NCBI GenBank assembly: GCA_018402075.1
Contig: JAGYJP010000002.1
Span: 62,001-126,000, forward strand
DNA length: 64,000 nucleotides
DNA from: Candidatus Nanopelagicales bacterium
Lineage (GTDB): Bacteria > Actinomycetota > Actinomycetes > S36-B12
Direction: 5' to 3'
Part shown: piece after piece, positions 37,507-46,473 of the stretch
Layout of the letters: the number at the start of each line of letters is the position of its first letter
Numbering within the stretch: position 1 is the first letter of the stretch
The notes under the pieces: model-generated
What the model was told of the DNA's origin: nothing
Seen by the model: only the letters and a program-made list of their open reading frames with translations
The model's database searches: none
Program-made: the position numbers and the translations under genes

Positions 37507-37512
37507 TAGATT
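37507..37512 (+). promoter_or_regulatory. -10 box of a leaderless promoter
   Basis: TAGATT lies 6 bases before the purK GTG at 37519. Confidence 0.6.
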
Positions 37513-37518
37513 TCTCTT

Positions 37519-38673
37519 GTGGCGGCGGAGTTGGGTCCAATGGTTGGCTTTATTGGTGCGGGCCAACTTGCTCGCATGAGTGCCGCACCGGCCGCAGCTC
37601 TGGGGATTGGGTTTGCGGTGCTCGCAAATTCCCTCGATGAACCCGCGGCCCTCGTCAGCAGCAATGTCACCGTTGGATCAAAGGATGACCCAGACACGGT
37701 ATTGGAATTTGCGCGCGGCTGCGATGTTGTCACTTTTGATCACGAACTTCTCACCCCAGAGGTCTTGCAGGCGCTTACCGATTCAGGAATTCCTTTCTAT
37801 CCGTCTGCATCTGCTGTTGTGTATGCCCAAGACAAATTACTGATGCGCCAGGCACTGACCGACCTAGGTATTCCTTGCCCCACCTGGCGGCACATCACAT
37901 CCCTTACCGATGCTCAAGACTTTGCCGAAATGGTGGGTTACCCGTTTATTCTTAAGACATCGCGTGGTGGTTATGACGGCAGGGGAGTCTGGACAATCAC
38001 CGGCCCTGATGAACTGGCGGAGGTTGTAAGCCAGCCTTTACCCGCAAACGGTGAATGGCTTGCTGAAGCAATGATCCCTTTCACCCGCGAACTTTCTGCT
38101 CAAATTGCCCGCTCACCTTCTAATCAATGTGTGGCGTATCCCGTTGTGCAGACCATTCAGAGAAATGGCATCTGTGCTGAAGTTGTTGCCCCCGCCCCTG
38201 GCCTTGATCCGCGCAGGGCAGAGCAGGCACAGGAAATGGCATTACGCATTGCACGCGAACTTGATGTTGTGGGAATGCTTGCTGTGGAACTCTTTGACAC
38301 CGGCACCGAAATTGTGGTGAATGAATTAGCCATGCGCCCACACAATTCAGGGCATTGGAGTATTGAAGGCGCGGTGACCGGTCAATTTGAGAATCATCTG
38401 CGTGCCGTTCTTGATCTCCCATTGGGTTTACCACGCGCGGTTGCCCCCTGGTCCGTTATGGGAAATATTCTTGGCGCGGATGTAGGTGACCTGTACTCGG
38501 CCTACCGACATGTTTTTGCTAGAGACCCCGGACTCCATGTTCACCTTTATGGGAAAGAGGTGAAACCCGGACGAAAAGTGGGACATGTCACCGCTGTCGG
38601 AAGTGACCTGCCAGACTTGCGTGCACGAGTGAATCACGCCACCGACTATTTTTCAGGAGAGATTAATGAGTAG
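37519..38673 (+). CDS. purK: N5-carboxyaminoimidazole ribonucleotide synthase
   Basis: A 384-residue ATP-grasp enzyme of purine synthesis that carboxylates AIR at the expense of ATP. It starts GPMVGFIGAGQLARM, has FILKTSRGGYDGRGVW in the ATP-grasp loop and EIVVNELAMRPHNSGHWSIEG in the active site. The GTG at 37519 follows the -10 box by 6 bases. purE follows with an 8-base overlap, so they are co-translated. This is the usual PurK/PurE pair. Confidence 0.95.
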   Translation: MAAELGPMVGFIGAGQLARMSAAPAAALGIGFAVLANSLDEPAALVSSNVTVGSKDDPDTVLEFARGCDVVTFDHELLTPEVLQALTDSGIPFYPSASAVVYAQDKLLMRQALTDLGIPCPTWRHITSLTDAQDFAEMVGYPFILKTSRGGYDGRGVWTITGPDELAEVVSQPLPANGEWLAEAMIPFTRELSAQIARSPSNQCVAYPVVQTIQRNGICAEVVAPAPGLDPRRAEQAQEMALRIARELDVVGMLAVELFDTGTEIVVNELAMRPHNSGHWSIEGAVTGQFENHLRAVLDLPLGLPRAVAPWSVMGNILGADVGDLYSAYRHVFARDPGLHVHLYGKEVKPGRKVGHVTAVGSDLPDLRARVNHATDYFSGEINE

Positions 38674-39151
38674 TGCACGCGTTGCAATATGCATGGGTAG
38701 TGATTCAGATTGGCCAACCATGCAAGCCGCTGCTGACATTCTCACTTCACTTGGAATCAGCAACACCCCCATGGTGCTCTCGGCTCACCGTATGCCCAAA
38801 GAAATGGTGGCCTTCGCGGAGAGTGCACGTGATCAAGGTTTTGAAGTAATCATTGCCGGTGCAGGGGGAGCAGCCCACCTCCCCGGCATGATCGCGTCCC
38901 TGACCACCCTGCCCGTGATTGGTGTGCCCGTTGCCGTTGGCTCACTGGATGGCATGGATTCACTTCTATCGATTGTGCAAATGCCAGCGGGTATTCCGGT
39001 GGCCACGGTTGCAATTGGCAATGCAAAAAACGCGGGCCTACTTGCCGCTCGGATTCTGGGTGTCGGTGACTCACAGCTCGCCAAAAAACTTTCCGCCTAC
39101 GCCACCGAGCTCAATGAATCCGCCAGAAAGCGCGGGGAGAATCTCAACTAG
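38666..39151 (+). CDS. purE: N5-CAIR mutase
   Basis: A 161-residue class I PurE that moves the carboxylate of N5-CAIR to C4. It begins ARVAICMGSDSDWPTM, with SAHRMPKEM and IAGAGGAAHLPGMIA carrying the active-site His and the phosphate loop. AGGAGAG precedes the ATG by 5 bases. Convergent overlap of eight bases with the CoA-binding gene. Confidence 0.95.
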   Translation: MSSARVAICMGSDSDWPTMQAAADILTSLGISNTPMVLSAHRMPKEMVAFAESARDQGFEVIIAGAGGAAHLPGMIASLTTLPVIGVPVAVGSLDGMDSLLSIVQMPAGIPVATVAIGNAKNAGLLAARILGVGDSQLAKKLSAYATELNESARKRGENLN

Positions 39152-39545
39152 AAATACGCGGCCATTCGATAACCGGACATGTATCCATCACCATGGTGGC
39201 GCCTGCTTGGCTAACTCGCTCAGCTGCCGCATGATCCACCACGCCCACTTGGAACCACACAACTTTCGCGCCGGCCGCGATAGCTTGATCAGCGAATTCA
39301 CCAGCGCGACTGCTGCGGACAAATACATCGACAACATCGGGTGGACCCCACACTTCCGCGGCATCGGCAATTGTTGTAAAGCCTTGTTCGCCGTGAACTA
39401 TTTCCGCGCGCGGGTAAATCGGCACAATCTGCTTGCCGTGTTCTTGTAGAAATTTTGAGACACCGAATGCGGCCCGCTCGGGGTTATTGCCCAGACCGAC
39501 CACGAACCACAGGTGGGTTCCGGCCAGAATCTCGGGGATGTTCAC
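39144..39545 (-). CDS. CoA-binding domain protein (YccU type)
   Basis: A 133-residue Rossmann-type CoA-binding protein with the segment WFVVGLGNNPERAAFGVSKFLQ, the domain's nucleotide loop, and VVWFQVGVVDHAAAERV and the end GATMVMDTCPVIEWPRI. Family function is unknown. The GTG at 39545 overlaps the ugd stop by four bases; an in-frame extension to 39593 lies wholly inside ugd and is not conserved. Confidence 0.85.
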   Translation of the reverse strand: MNIPEILAGTHLWFVVGLGNNPERAAFGVSKFLQEHGKQIVPIYPRAEIVHGEQGFTTIADAAEVWGPPDVVDVFVRSSRAGEFADQAIAAGAKVVWFQVGVVDHAAAERVSQAGATMVMDTCPVIEWPRISS

Positions 39546-40858
39546 GCGGCAGGTCGACCCAGTGCCCGAATATTCCAACCGGCCGAACGCCAAACATCAA
39601 TATCGAGTTTGTTACGGGCATCAATAATATTGGGAGTTCGAACAACCGAAATCAACTCACGCGGATCAATCTCCCGGTAATCCATCCATTCGGTTCCGTG
39701 AATAATCAGGTCAGCATCGGTGGCTGCTTTGGTGATATCGGTGGAATAGGTCAGGGTTGGGTAGACCCGCTCGGCGTTGACAGTTCCTTTGGGATCGTGG
39801 ACAACAACAACCGCACCGGCATTGGCCAGCGCCACGGCAACATCTAATGACGGTGAGTCTCGGACATCGTCACTATCGGGTTTGAAGGTGGCACCGAAAA
39901 TGCAAATGTTTTTACCGCGCAGCACACCCCCCAATTCATGGGTGGCGAGGTCAACCGTATGACTCCTGCGACGAAGGTTGATTTGATCCACCTCGCGCAA
40001 AAACGTGAGAGCTTCTTCGGCGCCGAGTTCACCCGCACGTGCCATAAAAGCTCGAATATCTTTTGGCAGGCACCCGCCACCAAATCCCAAACCGGCATTG
40101 AGGAATCGGTTACCTATTCGAGTGTCATAGCCAATTGCTTCGGCCAACTGGACAACATCTGCTCCGGCAGCTTCACACACTTCAGCCATGGCATTAATAA
40201 ATGAAATCTTGGTGGCGAGGAAAGAGTTGGCGGCGACTTTGACCAATTCCGCTGTCGGGAAATCGGTCACAAGAAATGGCGTGCCCTTGGCAATTAGTGG
40301 TGCATATGCCTCACGCAGAGTTGCCTCCGCCTGTGCGGACTTCACCCCGATCACAAGGCGATCGGGTTCCAGGGTGTCTTGCACGGCGAATCCTTCACGC
40401 AAAAACTCTGGGTTCCACGCGAGATCTACACCCGGTGCTGACACCGCTAATTGTTCTGCGATGGCCGCCGCCGTACCGACGGGAACGGTGGATTTGCCCA
40501 CAACAAGGTCACCTTCTTTGAGGTGCGGGGCAAGTGAAGTCACCGATCCGAAAACCTGGGTCATGTCGGCGGCATAGGAACCGGACTGCTGGGGGGTGCC
40601 CACGCAAATGAAATGCACCGTGGCGAACTCGGCCGCCTCCTCAAACGAGGTGGTGAATCGCAGGCGCCCCGCTTTGATATTTCGTTGCAGGACTTCCTCG
40701 AGTTCGGGTTCATAAAACGGTACGTGGCCGTCATTGAGGAGGTCCACTTTCCCCGGCACAACATCAAGTCCGATCACCTCGAAACCCAACTCCGCCATGC
40801 AGGCAGCATGGGTAGCACCGAGATAGCCGGTTCCAATTACCGAGAGACGCAGACTCAT
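39542..40858 (-). CDS. ugd: UDP-glucose 6-dehydrogenase
   Basis: A 438-residue NAD enzyme that makes UDP-glucuronate for surface polysaccharide. It begins LSVIGTGYLGATHAACMAELG, and has the catalytic Cys in GFGGGCLPKDIRAF. The hydride-acceptor domain and the C-terminal FGATFKPDSDDVRDSPSLDV are intact. ATG 40858 is chosen from a TAACCT box 7 bases upstream; an upstream start at 40876 overlaps that box. It is divergent from the glycosyltransferase operon. Confidence 0.95.
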   Translation of the reverse strand: MSLRLSVIGTGYLGATHAACMAELGFEVIGLDVVPGKVDLLNDGHVPFYEPELEEVLQRNIKAGRLRFTTSFEEAAEFATVHFICVGTPQQSGSYAADMTQVFGSVTSLAPHLKEGDLVVGKSTVPVGTAAAIAEQLAVSAPGVDLAWNPEFLREGFAVQDTLEPDRLVIGVKSAQAEATLREAYAPLIAKGTPFLVTDFPTAELVKVAANSFLATKISFINAMAEVCEAAGADVVQLAEAIGYDTRIGNRFLNAGLGFGGGCLPKDIRAFMARAGELGAEEALTFLREVDQINLRRRSHTVDLATHELGGVLRGKNICIFGATFKPDSDDVRDSPSLDVAVALANAGAVVVVHDPKGTVNAERVYPTLTYSTDITKAATDADLIIHGTEWMDYREIDPRELISVVRTPNIIDARNKLDIDVWRSAGWNIRALGRPAA

Positions 40859-40865
40859 GCAGACA

Positions 40866-40871
40866 AGGTTA
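40866..40871 (-). promoter_or_regulatory. -10 box of a leaderless promoter
   Basis: TAACCT on the minus strand lies 7 bases before the ugd ATG at 40858. Confidence 0.5.
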
Positions 40872-40907
40872 GCCATATCAACGACCAGAAAGGCATCTCC
40901 GACCCCC

Positions 40908-40913
40908 TAAAGT
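40908..40913 (+). promoter_or_regulatory. -10 box of a leaderless promoter
   Basis: TAAAGT lies 7 bases before the GTG at 40921. The in-frame GTG at 40912 overlaps the box and is unlikely to be the start. Confidence 0.5.
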
Positions 40914-40920
40914 GTTGACC

Positions 40921-42492
40921 GTGAGAGGGTCATCTCGCCGATCGGGCGCAAACAATGAGCGCGAGAGCAAAATCCGCGACCTGGGCCAGGGGCGGTTCAC
41001 GGTCACCGCGCACAACCGCGATGCCCTGCGAGTCCTTATTTCAGCAAGTGCCAGCGATTCCCGGCCGGTGAACGCCCTCACCGTGGTGGTCAACAACGCC
41101 AAAGCCCCCCAATGGGGCTGGTCGGGCCAGCCCGGAATCCAACCGCTCAGCGCCTCGCTGGTCTGGAATGAATCGGGATTCGAATCGGAATTGAACTTCG
41201 GGAAACCGGTCAATCTCTCGGTTGCGCTGGCGGCCGTTGCCCGCATGAGCATTCCGCTGCCCACCGGATCAAGTGCACCAGATATTGCCTGGGTGCCCAC
41301 CGCATTGCCCAAGTCAGGATTGGCGGCTGAAACCCTGACCGAATTTGTGACCCAGGAGAGCGATCCGCATCTGCGGTTCACCGACCTTGTTATTACCGAT
41401 TCAACGGTGGTGGATGTTGGTCACGGATCTCTGATTCAAGTGAATGGAAATCGTTGGCTCGGACCCAATGCCTCACGAGATGTGTACGTCGATCCACTCG
41501 TGCATCGACCGATTGGTCGCCGGTCTGTTGGGAATGAATCGGTAGTGACCGTTGCTGAACTAGATCTTCCGGAGTACCTGACCACACCAGATGTCCGCTC
41601 CATCAAAGATGTCTCCGTTGTGCGCGGTGCCGAGTCGTTGACCGAACAACAAAGAGTCCAGTTGCAGGCAAGTGGAGTTGTTCTATCGAATACTCCGATT
41701 GATGCAAGTGAGATTGACGTTATTTCAGTTGCCGGGCGGTGCATTGCGTTGCGTGAACACACCGCGCAACCCCTTATTTTTGGATGGCCCAGTGTCACCA
41801 TGCTGTTGGCTACCCACCGACCAGATTTTCTGCATCGCATTGTTGAGATGCTGTCCCAACAGACATATCCGGTCCTCGAACTTGTGGTGCTCACTCACGG
41901 ATTCGACCTCGATGACCACATCGGTTCACATCTATCCGAATTGCGTTATCCGGTGATTCATCAAGAACTCCCTAGCCACATGAATCTCGGTGAGGTACTC
42001 GCGGTCGGTACGTCTTTGGCCAGTGGTGAACTCATCACCAAAATTGATGATGATGACTTCTATGGCCCCGAACATGTCTGGGATCTAGTGACTGCTCGAA
42101 TGTATTCGGGTGCACAAATAGTGGGCAAAGCCTTAGACCATATTTACTTAGCTGCTCAGGATCGCACCGTATTTCGCCCCACCTACGCAGCGGAAAAATA
42201 CGCAGACTTTGTTGCAGGGGGAACCATGTTGATTTCCCAGGGAGACCTGCGAAGTGTCGGTGGCTGGCGACCTGTACCCAAATCGGTAGACCGCGCACTC
42301 CTCGATCGGGTTACCCAGCACGGAGGATTGGTGTACCGCACACATGGGCGTGGTTATATCTACGTTCGGCATGGAGATGTTCCGCAAGCAAATACGTCGC
42401 TTGTCTCCGATGCTCACTTTGAAACCAAAAACCAAGGTAGTACACAAGGATTAGATCGCTCGGTGCTCGCAGATTATGGATCCATAAAGTGA
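40921..42492 (+). CDS. Family 2 glycosyltransferase with long N-terminal region
   Basis: A 523-residue protein. The C-terminal half (about residues 296-520) is a GT-A fold family 2 glycosyltransferase: VTMLLATHRPDFLHRIVEML, the DDDD donor-metal motif in ITKIDDDDFYGPEHVW, and a later ADFVAGGTMLISQ acceptor loop. The N-terminal 290 residues have no family recognised; they are soluble, without membrane segments, and may recognise the acceptor. The donor sugar is unknown. It heads an operon of five glycosyltransferase genes, linked by overlaps or 2-base gaps. Confidence 0.8.
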   Translation: MRGSSRRSGANNERESKIRDLGQGRFTVTAHNRDALRVLISASASDSRPVNALTVVVNNAKAPQWGWSGQPGIQPLSASLVWNESGFESELNFGKPVNLSVALAAVARMSIPLPTGSSAPDIAWVPTALPKSGLAAETLTEFVTQESDPHLRFTDLVITDSTVVDVGHGSLIQVNGNRWLGPNASRDVYVDPLVHRPIGRRSVGNESVVTVAELDLPEYLTTPDVRSIKDVSVVRGAESLTEQQRVQLQASGVVLSNTPIDASEIDVISVAGRCIALREHTAQPLIFGWPSVTMLLATHRPDFLHRIVEMLSQQTYPVLELVVLTHGFDLDDHIGSHLSELRYPVIHQELPSHMNLGEVLAVGTSLASGELITKIDDDDFYGPEHVWDLVTARMYSGAQIVGKALDHIYLAAQDRTVFRPTYAAEKYADFVAGGTMLISQGDLRSVGGWRPVPKSVDRALLDRVTQHGGLVYRTHGRGYIYVRHGDVPQANTSLVSDAHFETKNQGSTQGLDRSVLADYGSIK

Positions 42493-43469
42493 GTGCACTG
42501 CCCAGCGTTGCAATAGTGATGCCTATTCTCAATGAAGAAAAGCACATTGCACAGGCAATTGATCGATTGCTGGAGCAGGATTACCAAGGAAGTATGTCGA
42601 TTGTGATTGCGGTGGGCCCTAGCCGCGATCGCACAACTGAGGTTGTCGATTTATTAGTCGCACAACACTCGCAGGTGATTCGAGTGGATAATTCCAGTGG
42701 CCGAACTCCATCGGGGCTCAACGCAGCCATCGCAGCAACAGATGCTGAGGTGATTGTCCGAGTGGATGGGCATGCACTCGTCCCTTCCGATTATGTTCGT
42801 CGCGGTGTGGAAACACTCATGCGCACGGGAGCAGACAACGTGGGCGGCATCATGGATGCTGAAGGAGTCACACCATTTCAACGTGCCGTTGCCGCCGCCA
42901 TGACATCAAAGTTTGGGGTCGGCGGTGCCGCATTTCATGTGGGGGGCCAAGAAGGTGAAGCCCTCACCGTGTATCTGGGCTGTTTTCGCAGGAGTGCACT
43001 TGATCGAGTAGGCGGATACGACGAATCCATGATTCGCGCCCAAGACTGGGAAATGAACTACCGCATTCGTGACACGGGTGGAACCGTGTGGTTTACCCCC
43101 GACATGCGAGTGCGCTACCGCCCTCGGTCTACTCCTGCGGCATTGGCTCGACAATATTTTGGTTATGGAACATGGCGCCGCGAAGTTGCCCGGCGTTACC
43201 CCAACACTATTTCCATGCGCTATCTCGCAGCGCCCGTCATGGTGCTTTCTGTGTTCATTGGGGTTGTTCTTGTTATTGCCGGGTTAATTGCCGGTTCAGC
43301 CATTCTCAGCCTGATTGGACTCATCCCCGTAGCACTTTATGGTGCGGGTGTGTTGTTGGCCAGTGTGAGGACGGGACGCGGGGTCACCAAACTCCTGCTG
43401 CTGCTTGTGTTTCCCATCATGCATTTTTCGTGGGGAACGGGTTTTCTTCTTGGACGGGCGCGGTCATAG
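42489..43469 (+). CDS. ExoA-like family 2 glycosyltransferase with C-terminal membrane helices
   Basis: A 326-residue protein with an N-terminal family 2 domain (VAIVMPILNEEKHIAQAI, VRVDGHALVPSDYVRRGVE for the metal motif, and SMIRAQDWEMNYRIRDTGG) and three hydrophobic segments after residue 245 that anchor it. The arrangement matches succinoglycan ExoA and similar enzymes that extend lipid-linked oligosaccharides at the inner face. The GTG start overlaps the previous stop by four bases. Confidence 0.85.
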   Translation: MSALPSVAIVMPILNEEKHIAQAIDRLLEQDYQGSMSIVIAVGPSRDRTTEVVDLLVAQHSQVIRVDNSSGRTPSGLNAAIAATDAEVIVRVDGHALVPSDYVRRGVETLMRTGADNVGGIMDAEGVTPFQRAVAAAMTSKFGVGGAAFHVGGQEGEALTVYLGCFRRSALDRVGGYDESMIRAQDWEMNYRIRDTGGTVWFTPDMRVRYRPRSTPAALARQYFGYGTWRREVARRYPNTISMRYLAAPVMVLSVFIGVVLVIAGLIAGSAILSLIGLIPVALYGAGVLLASVRTGRGVTKLLLLLVFPIMHFSWGTGFLLGRARS

Positions 43470-43471
43470 CC

Positions 43472-44386
43472 ATGTCACTTTTCACAAGAAAGAAAAAGGG
43501 CAAGTGGGCAATAGTGACATCGGCTCCCAAGGGTGAAGCCGGACGCCAGTGGGGTGATTACTGGTTTGCCCAGGATTTGGCGGATGCCTTAATCCACGAA
43601 GGAGTGGACGCAACCGTCCATTCACGTGCGGGTGCGCAGTCACCTGCTCGGGATGACGACGATGTCGTCGTGGTGTTACGCGGACTTCGTCGAGTTGTGC
43701 CCAGCAATGACACGGCGAAGTGGTTTCTCTGGGTGATTTCGCACCCGGAACTCGTGGAACCGGGTGAAGCAGATCAGTACACCGCTGCATTCGCTGCGAG
43801 CGAATTGTGGAATCCCGGTGGGGATTTAGGAACATTTGCGCCGTTACTGCAGGCGACAAATGTGGATCGATTCCGTCCAGTTGCTGCACCCGAGAATTCC
43901 GGAGTGTTATTTGTTGGTTCCACTCGCGGGGAGTTTCGTCCGATTGTTCGCGATGCCCTGTCCCAAGGAATCCCGCTGTCGCTCTACGGTGTGGGGTGGT
44001 CCGATTTCGTTGACCCGTCTGTGATCAGTGGCGAGTTTCTCGACAACTCACAATTGCCCGCAGCGTATTCCAACTCAGCGTTAGTGCTCAACGATCACCA
44101 TGCAGACATGGCGGCGAATGGTTTTCTTTCTAATCGACTTTTCGATGCCGTTGCAGCGGGTGCCCGAGTGGTGAGTGATCCGGCAACGGGGTTGGCGAGT
44201 GTTTTTGGTTCCAGCGTGGTGGAGTATCAATCACCCGAGCACCTTGCCCAGATTGTTGCCGATCCGGATTCCTTCTTTCCTGATTCCACAGCTGAGCGTG
44301 AGCGAATTCGTCGTGAACACAGCTTCACGGCACGGGCCCGCTATTTGATTGAGCAGGCCCAGTCAGATGGAGCAGGCGCGTCATGA
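43472..44386 (+). CDS. Glycosyltransferase with CgeB-like C-terminal domain
   Basis: A 304-residue soluble protein, with the late segment LVLNDHHADMAANGFLSNRLFDAVAAGARVVSD that matches the donor-binding half of GT-B glycosyltransferases of the CgeB/Glyco_trans_1_2 kind. The N-terminal 100 residues begin KKKGKWAIVTSAPKGEAG and carry no clear signature. The open frame reaches back to 43088, but those residues lie in the previous gene; ATG 43472, two bases after it, is chosen. It overlaps the next gene by four bases. Confidence 0.75.
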   Translation: MSLFTRKKKGKWAIVTSAPKGEAGRQWGDYWFAQDLADALIHEGVDATVHSRAGAQSPARDDDDVVVVLRGLRRVVPSNDTAKWFLWVISHPELVEPGEADQYTAAFAASELWNPGGDLGTFAPLLQATNVDRFRPVAAPENSGVLFVGSTRGEFRPIVRDALSQGIPLSLYGVGWSDFVDPSVISGEFLDNSQLPAAYSNSALVLNDHHADMAANGFLSNRLFDAVAAGARVVSDPATGLASVFGSSVVEYQSPEHLAQIVADPDSFFPDSTAERERIRREHSFTARARYLIEQAQSDGAGAS

Positions 44387-46473
44387 TTGATGTCTCCGTC
44401 ATTCTCATTGGGTACAACGATTCCCGTCGCCTGCCCGCTGCGTTGGCGTCCATTCAGCAGCAATCCTTGCGAAATATCCAGATCATTGCGGTGGACGATC
44501 ACTCGACCGACAACTCCATGGAGATTTTGCAGGCTGCAGCACGTACTGATCCGCGAATTCACGTGGTGCAGTTACCGATAAATTCGGGCGGGTGCAGTGC
44601 ACCGCGTAACAGGGGTCTTGAATCTGCCACAGGTGAGTTCGTCATGTTTTGTGACTCTGATGACACGCTGGACCCACACGCATGCCGCAATTTGGTCACC
44701 GCCGCTCGGAACATGCAGGCCGATGTGGTTGTGGGGGCGGCGGAACGATTCTTGGTGGACACGGGTGAGAAGAAGATCTGGTGGCCAGAGCTTCATTCCG
44801 ATTCACGGGTAGTCGAAAAACTCAGTGACTGCACCGATTTGCTGTATGACACCATTTCTGTGAATAAAATTTACCGTCGAGATTTTTTGCGCGATCACTC
44901 GATCACCTTTCCCGAGGGATTACTTTTTGAGGATCAACTCTTTACGCTGGAGGCGTATCTCGCGGCCACAAGAATCGGGATAATCGCTGAAGTTGTGTAT
45001 CACTGGAATGTGCTTCGCGGAGACACCTCGCAATCGATAACCCAATCCCGCAAGGAACTGCGCAACCTGAATGATCGAATTGAAATCAACAGGCGCATGG
45101 ATCAACTACTTATTGCTCATCCACAGATCGCCATGGCCAAACACATTAAGTTCCTTCGCCATGAAGGTTCGTTGTATCTCACCACCATCTTTGAGGCGGA
45201 TCCCGAGACTGCACTAGCGCTTGCGCAGGTTCTGGCAGGTTATTGCCGCTCGATCCCTGCGGCCGCTTACGGCGAGATACGTCCAGGCCTGCGAATTGCA
45301 ATGTATTACCTGCTGCTCGGAGATCACGACAGCTTGATCACCAGCCTATGGTGGGAAAAAGGGGGAGGAGTCGTTGCCACTGCACTCGAGTTCACCTCGA
45401 GTGACAAAACCTCGAGTGACAAAACCTCGAGTGGCAAAACCTCGAGTGGCACGGTGCTCTGGCGGCCCGCGCGTGGTGAGTGCTTAGGCCAGGCCGAGCA
45501 ATGGTGGCGCGATGCAACTGCCTTGCACCTTCCATTGATTCCACCAGGTCGTCGCCGTTATCTGCATTCGTGGCAAAGTGGTAACACGGTTGTGACAGTG
45601 GATCCTTTCGGAGATCTCGACAACAACACCACCGCTGAATTGATTTTTGTGGAACACCGCAATGGCGCCCTGGCTGCTATGCCCTTGAATTTTGTATCGC
45701 GCAGCGAAGACAGAGTCACGTGGGAGTTGGATCGTGGTTCGCTGGCTCTCATTCAAGATCGTGGCATTAACCCTGGTGAGTCCGGGACCGTGGTCGTGGA
45801 AATGCAGGAGAGCCACGGTCATTGGCGTAACCGAAGTGCCGTCACGGATCGCGAGGGTGTGCATGCAGGTTCATCATTGGACCTCAGCTCATTAGCAAGT
45901 TTCGATTGCGCTGATTCACTTGTGCTGGCTACAACCCCGCAAGGAACGCTGATCTGGTCAGCATCAGGAACATCAAAGAGTTTTGGCTCGGTAGTGAGGA
46001 AATTCCGACGCAAAATTGCTCCCGGCTTTACCCAGCGTCCAGCCATATTCGATACAGCCACTGATCGACCAATATTCCTTTACGCACCCGCGCCGCTTCC
46101 TGACTTTGACTCCAGGCTTACTCGGTTTGACACCCAGGCGTGGATAAATGAATTTGGAACTGATGCCTATCTGCTCATTCCGCAGGAGTCATTTACACCT
46201 GCACCGGCCCGATTCAGTTACGCGTATCGCACCTACTCGCCACAACGTTTATCCGCAGCTAAGTCGGTAGCGACTTATGTCATTACGGATCAACCGGCAC
46301 TGGTGGATTCTGACAGCGCAATTGGGTTTAGACAGGATCTCGGTCCGGCTCGATACCTGCTGCCGCCGCTCAACACCACGGTGTTGCGCGCCCAGGTATT
46401 GCAGACAACCCAAGAACTCCATGCCCGGGTGCGCCACCTTCTTGACCAGAGCAACTCGGGTGGTACGCCATGA
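44383..46473 (+). CDS. Family 2 glycosyltransferase with large C-terminal region
   Basis: A 696-residue protein. Residues 1 to about 230 are a classic family 2 domain: VSVILIGYNDSRRLPAALASIQQQ, IAVDDHSTDNSMEIL, NSGGCSAPRNRGLE and the metal motif FCDSDDTLDPHACR. Residues about 230-330 are helical, followed by a variable segment with a tandem TSSDK/TSSGK repeat (about residues 338-357) and 330 residues without a recognised family that are rich in beta-strand patterns, as carbohydrate-binding modules are. It may be a polymerase of the surface glycan, which is inference. The ATG overlaps the previous stop by four bases. Confidence 0.8.
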   Translation: MIDVSVILIGYNDSRRLPAALASIQQQSLRNIQIIAVDDHSTDNSMEILQAAARTDPRIHVVQLPINSGGCSAPRNRGLESATGEFVMFCDSDDTLDPHACRNLVTAARNMQADVVVGAAERFLVDTGEKKIWWPELHSDSRVVEKLSDCTDLLYDTISVNKIYRRDFLRDHSITFPEGLLFEDQLFTLEAYLAATRIGIIAEVVYHWNVLRGDTSQSITQSRKELRNLNDRIEINRRMDQLLIAHPQIAMAKHIKFLRHEGSLYLTTIFEADPETALALAQVLAGYCRSIPAAAYGEIRPGLRIAMYYLLLGDHDSLITSLWWEKGGGVVATALEFTSSDKTSSDKTSSGKTSSGTVLWRPARGECLGQAEQWWRDATALHLPLIPPGRRRYLHSWQSGNTVVTVDPFGDLDNNTTAELIFVEHRNGALAAMPLNFVSRSEDRVTWELDRGSLALIQDRGINPGESGTVVVEMQESHGHWRNRSAVTDREGVHAGSSLDLSSLASFDCADSLVLATTPQGTLIWSASGTSKSFGSVVRKFRRKIAPGFTQRPAIFDTATDRPIFLYAPAPLPDFDSRLTRFDTQAWINEFGTDAYLLIPQESFTPAPARFSYAYRTYSPQRLSAAKSVATYVITDQPALVDSDSAIGFRQDLGPARYLLPPLNTTVLRAQVLQTTQELHARVRHLLDQSNSGGTP
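45394..45453 (+). repeat. 15-bp tandem repeat (four units) in a glycosyltransferase gene
   Basis: Units at 45394, 45409, 45424 and 45439 read ACCTCGAGTGACAAA or the variant with GGC. They are in frame and encode TSSDK, TSSDK, TSSGK, TSSGT. Units 1 and 2 are identical; 3 and 4 differ by single bases. Confidence 0.9.

Noticed and set aside
43088..43471. Long N-terminal extension of the CgeB-like glycosyltransferase gene
   Set aside because: It overlaps the ExoA-like gene in another frame and does not resemble any protein.
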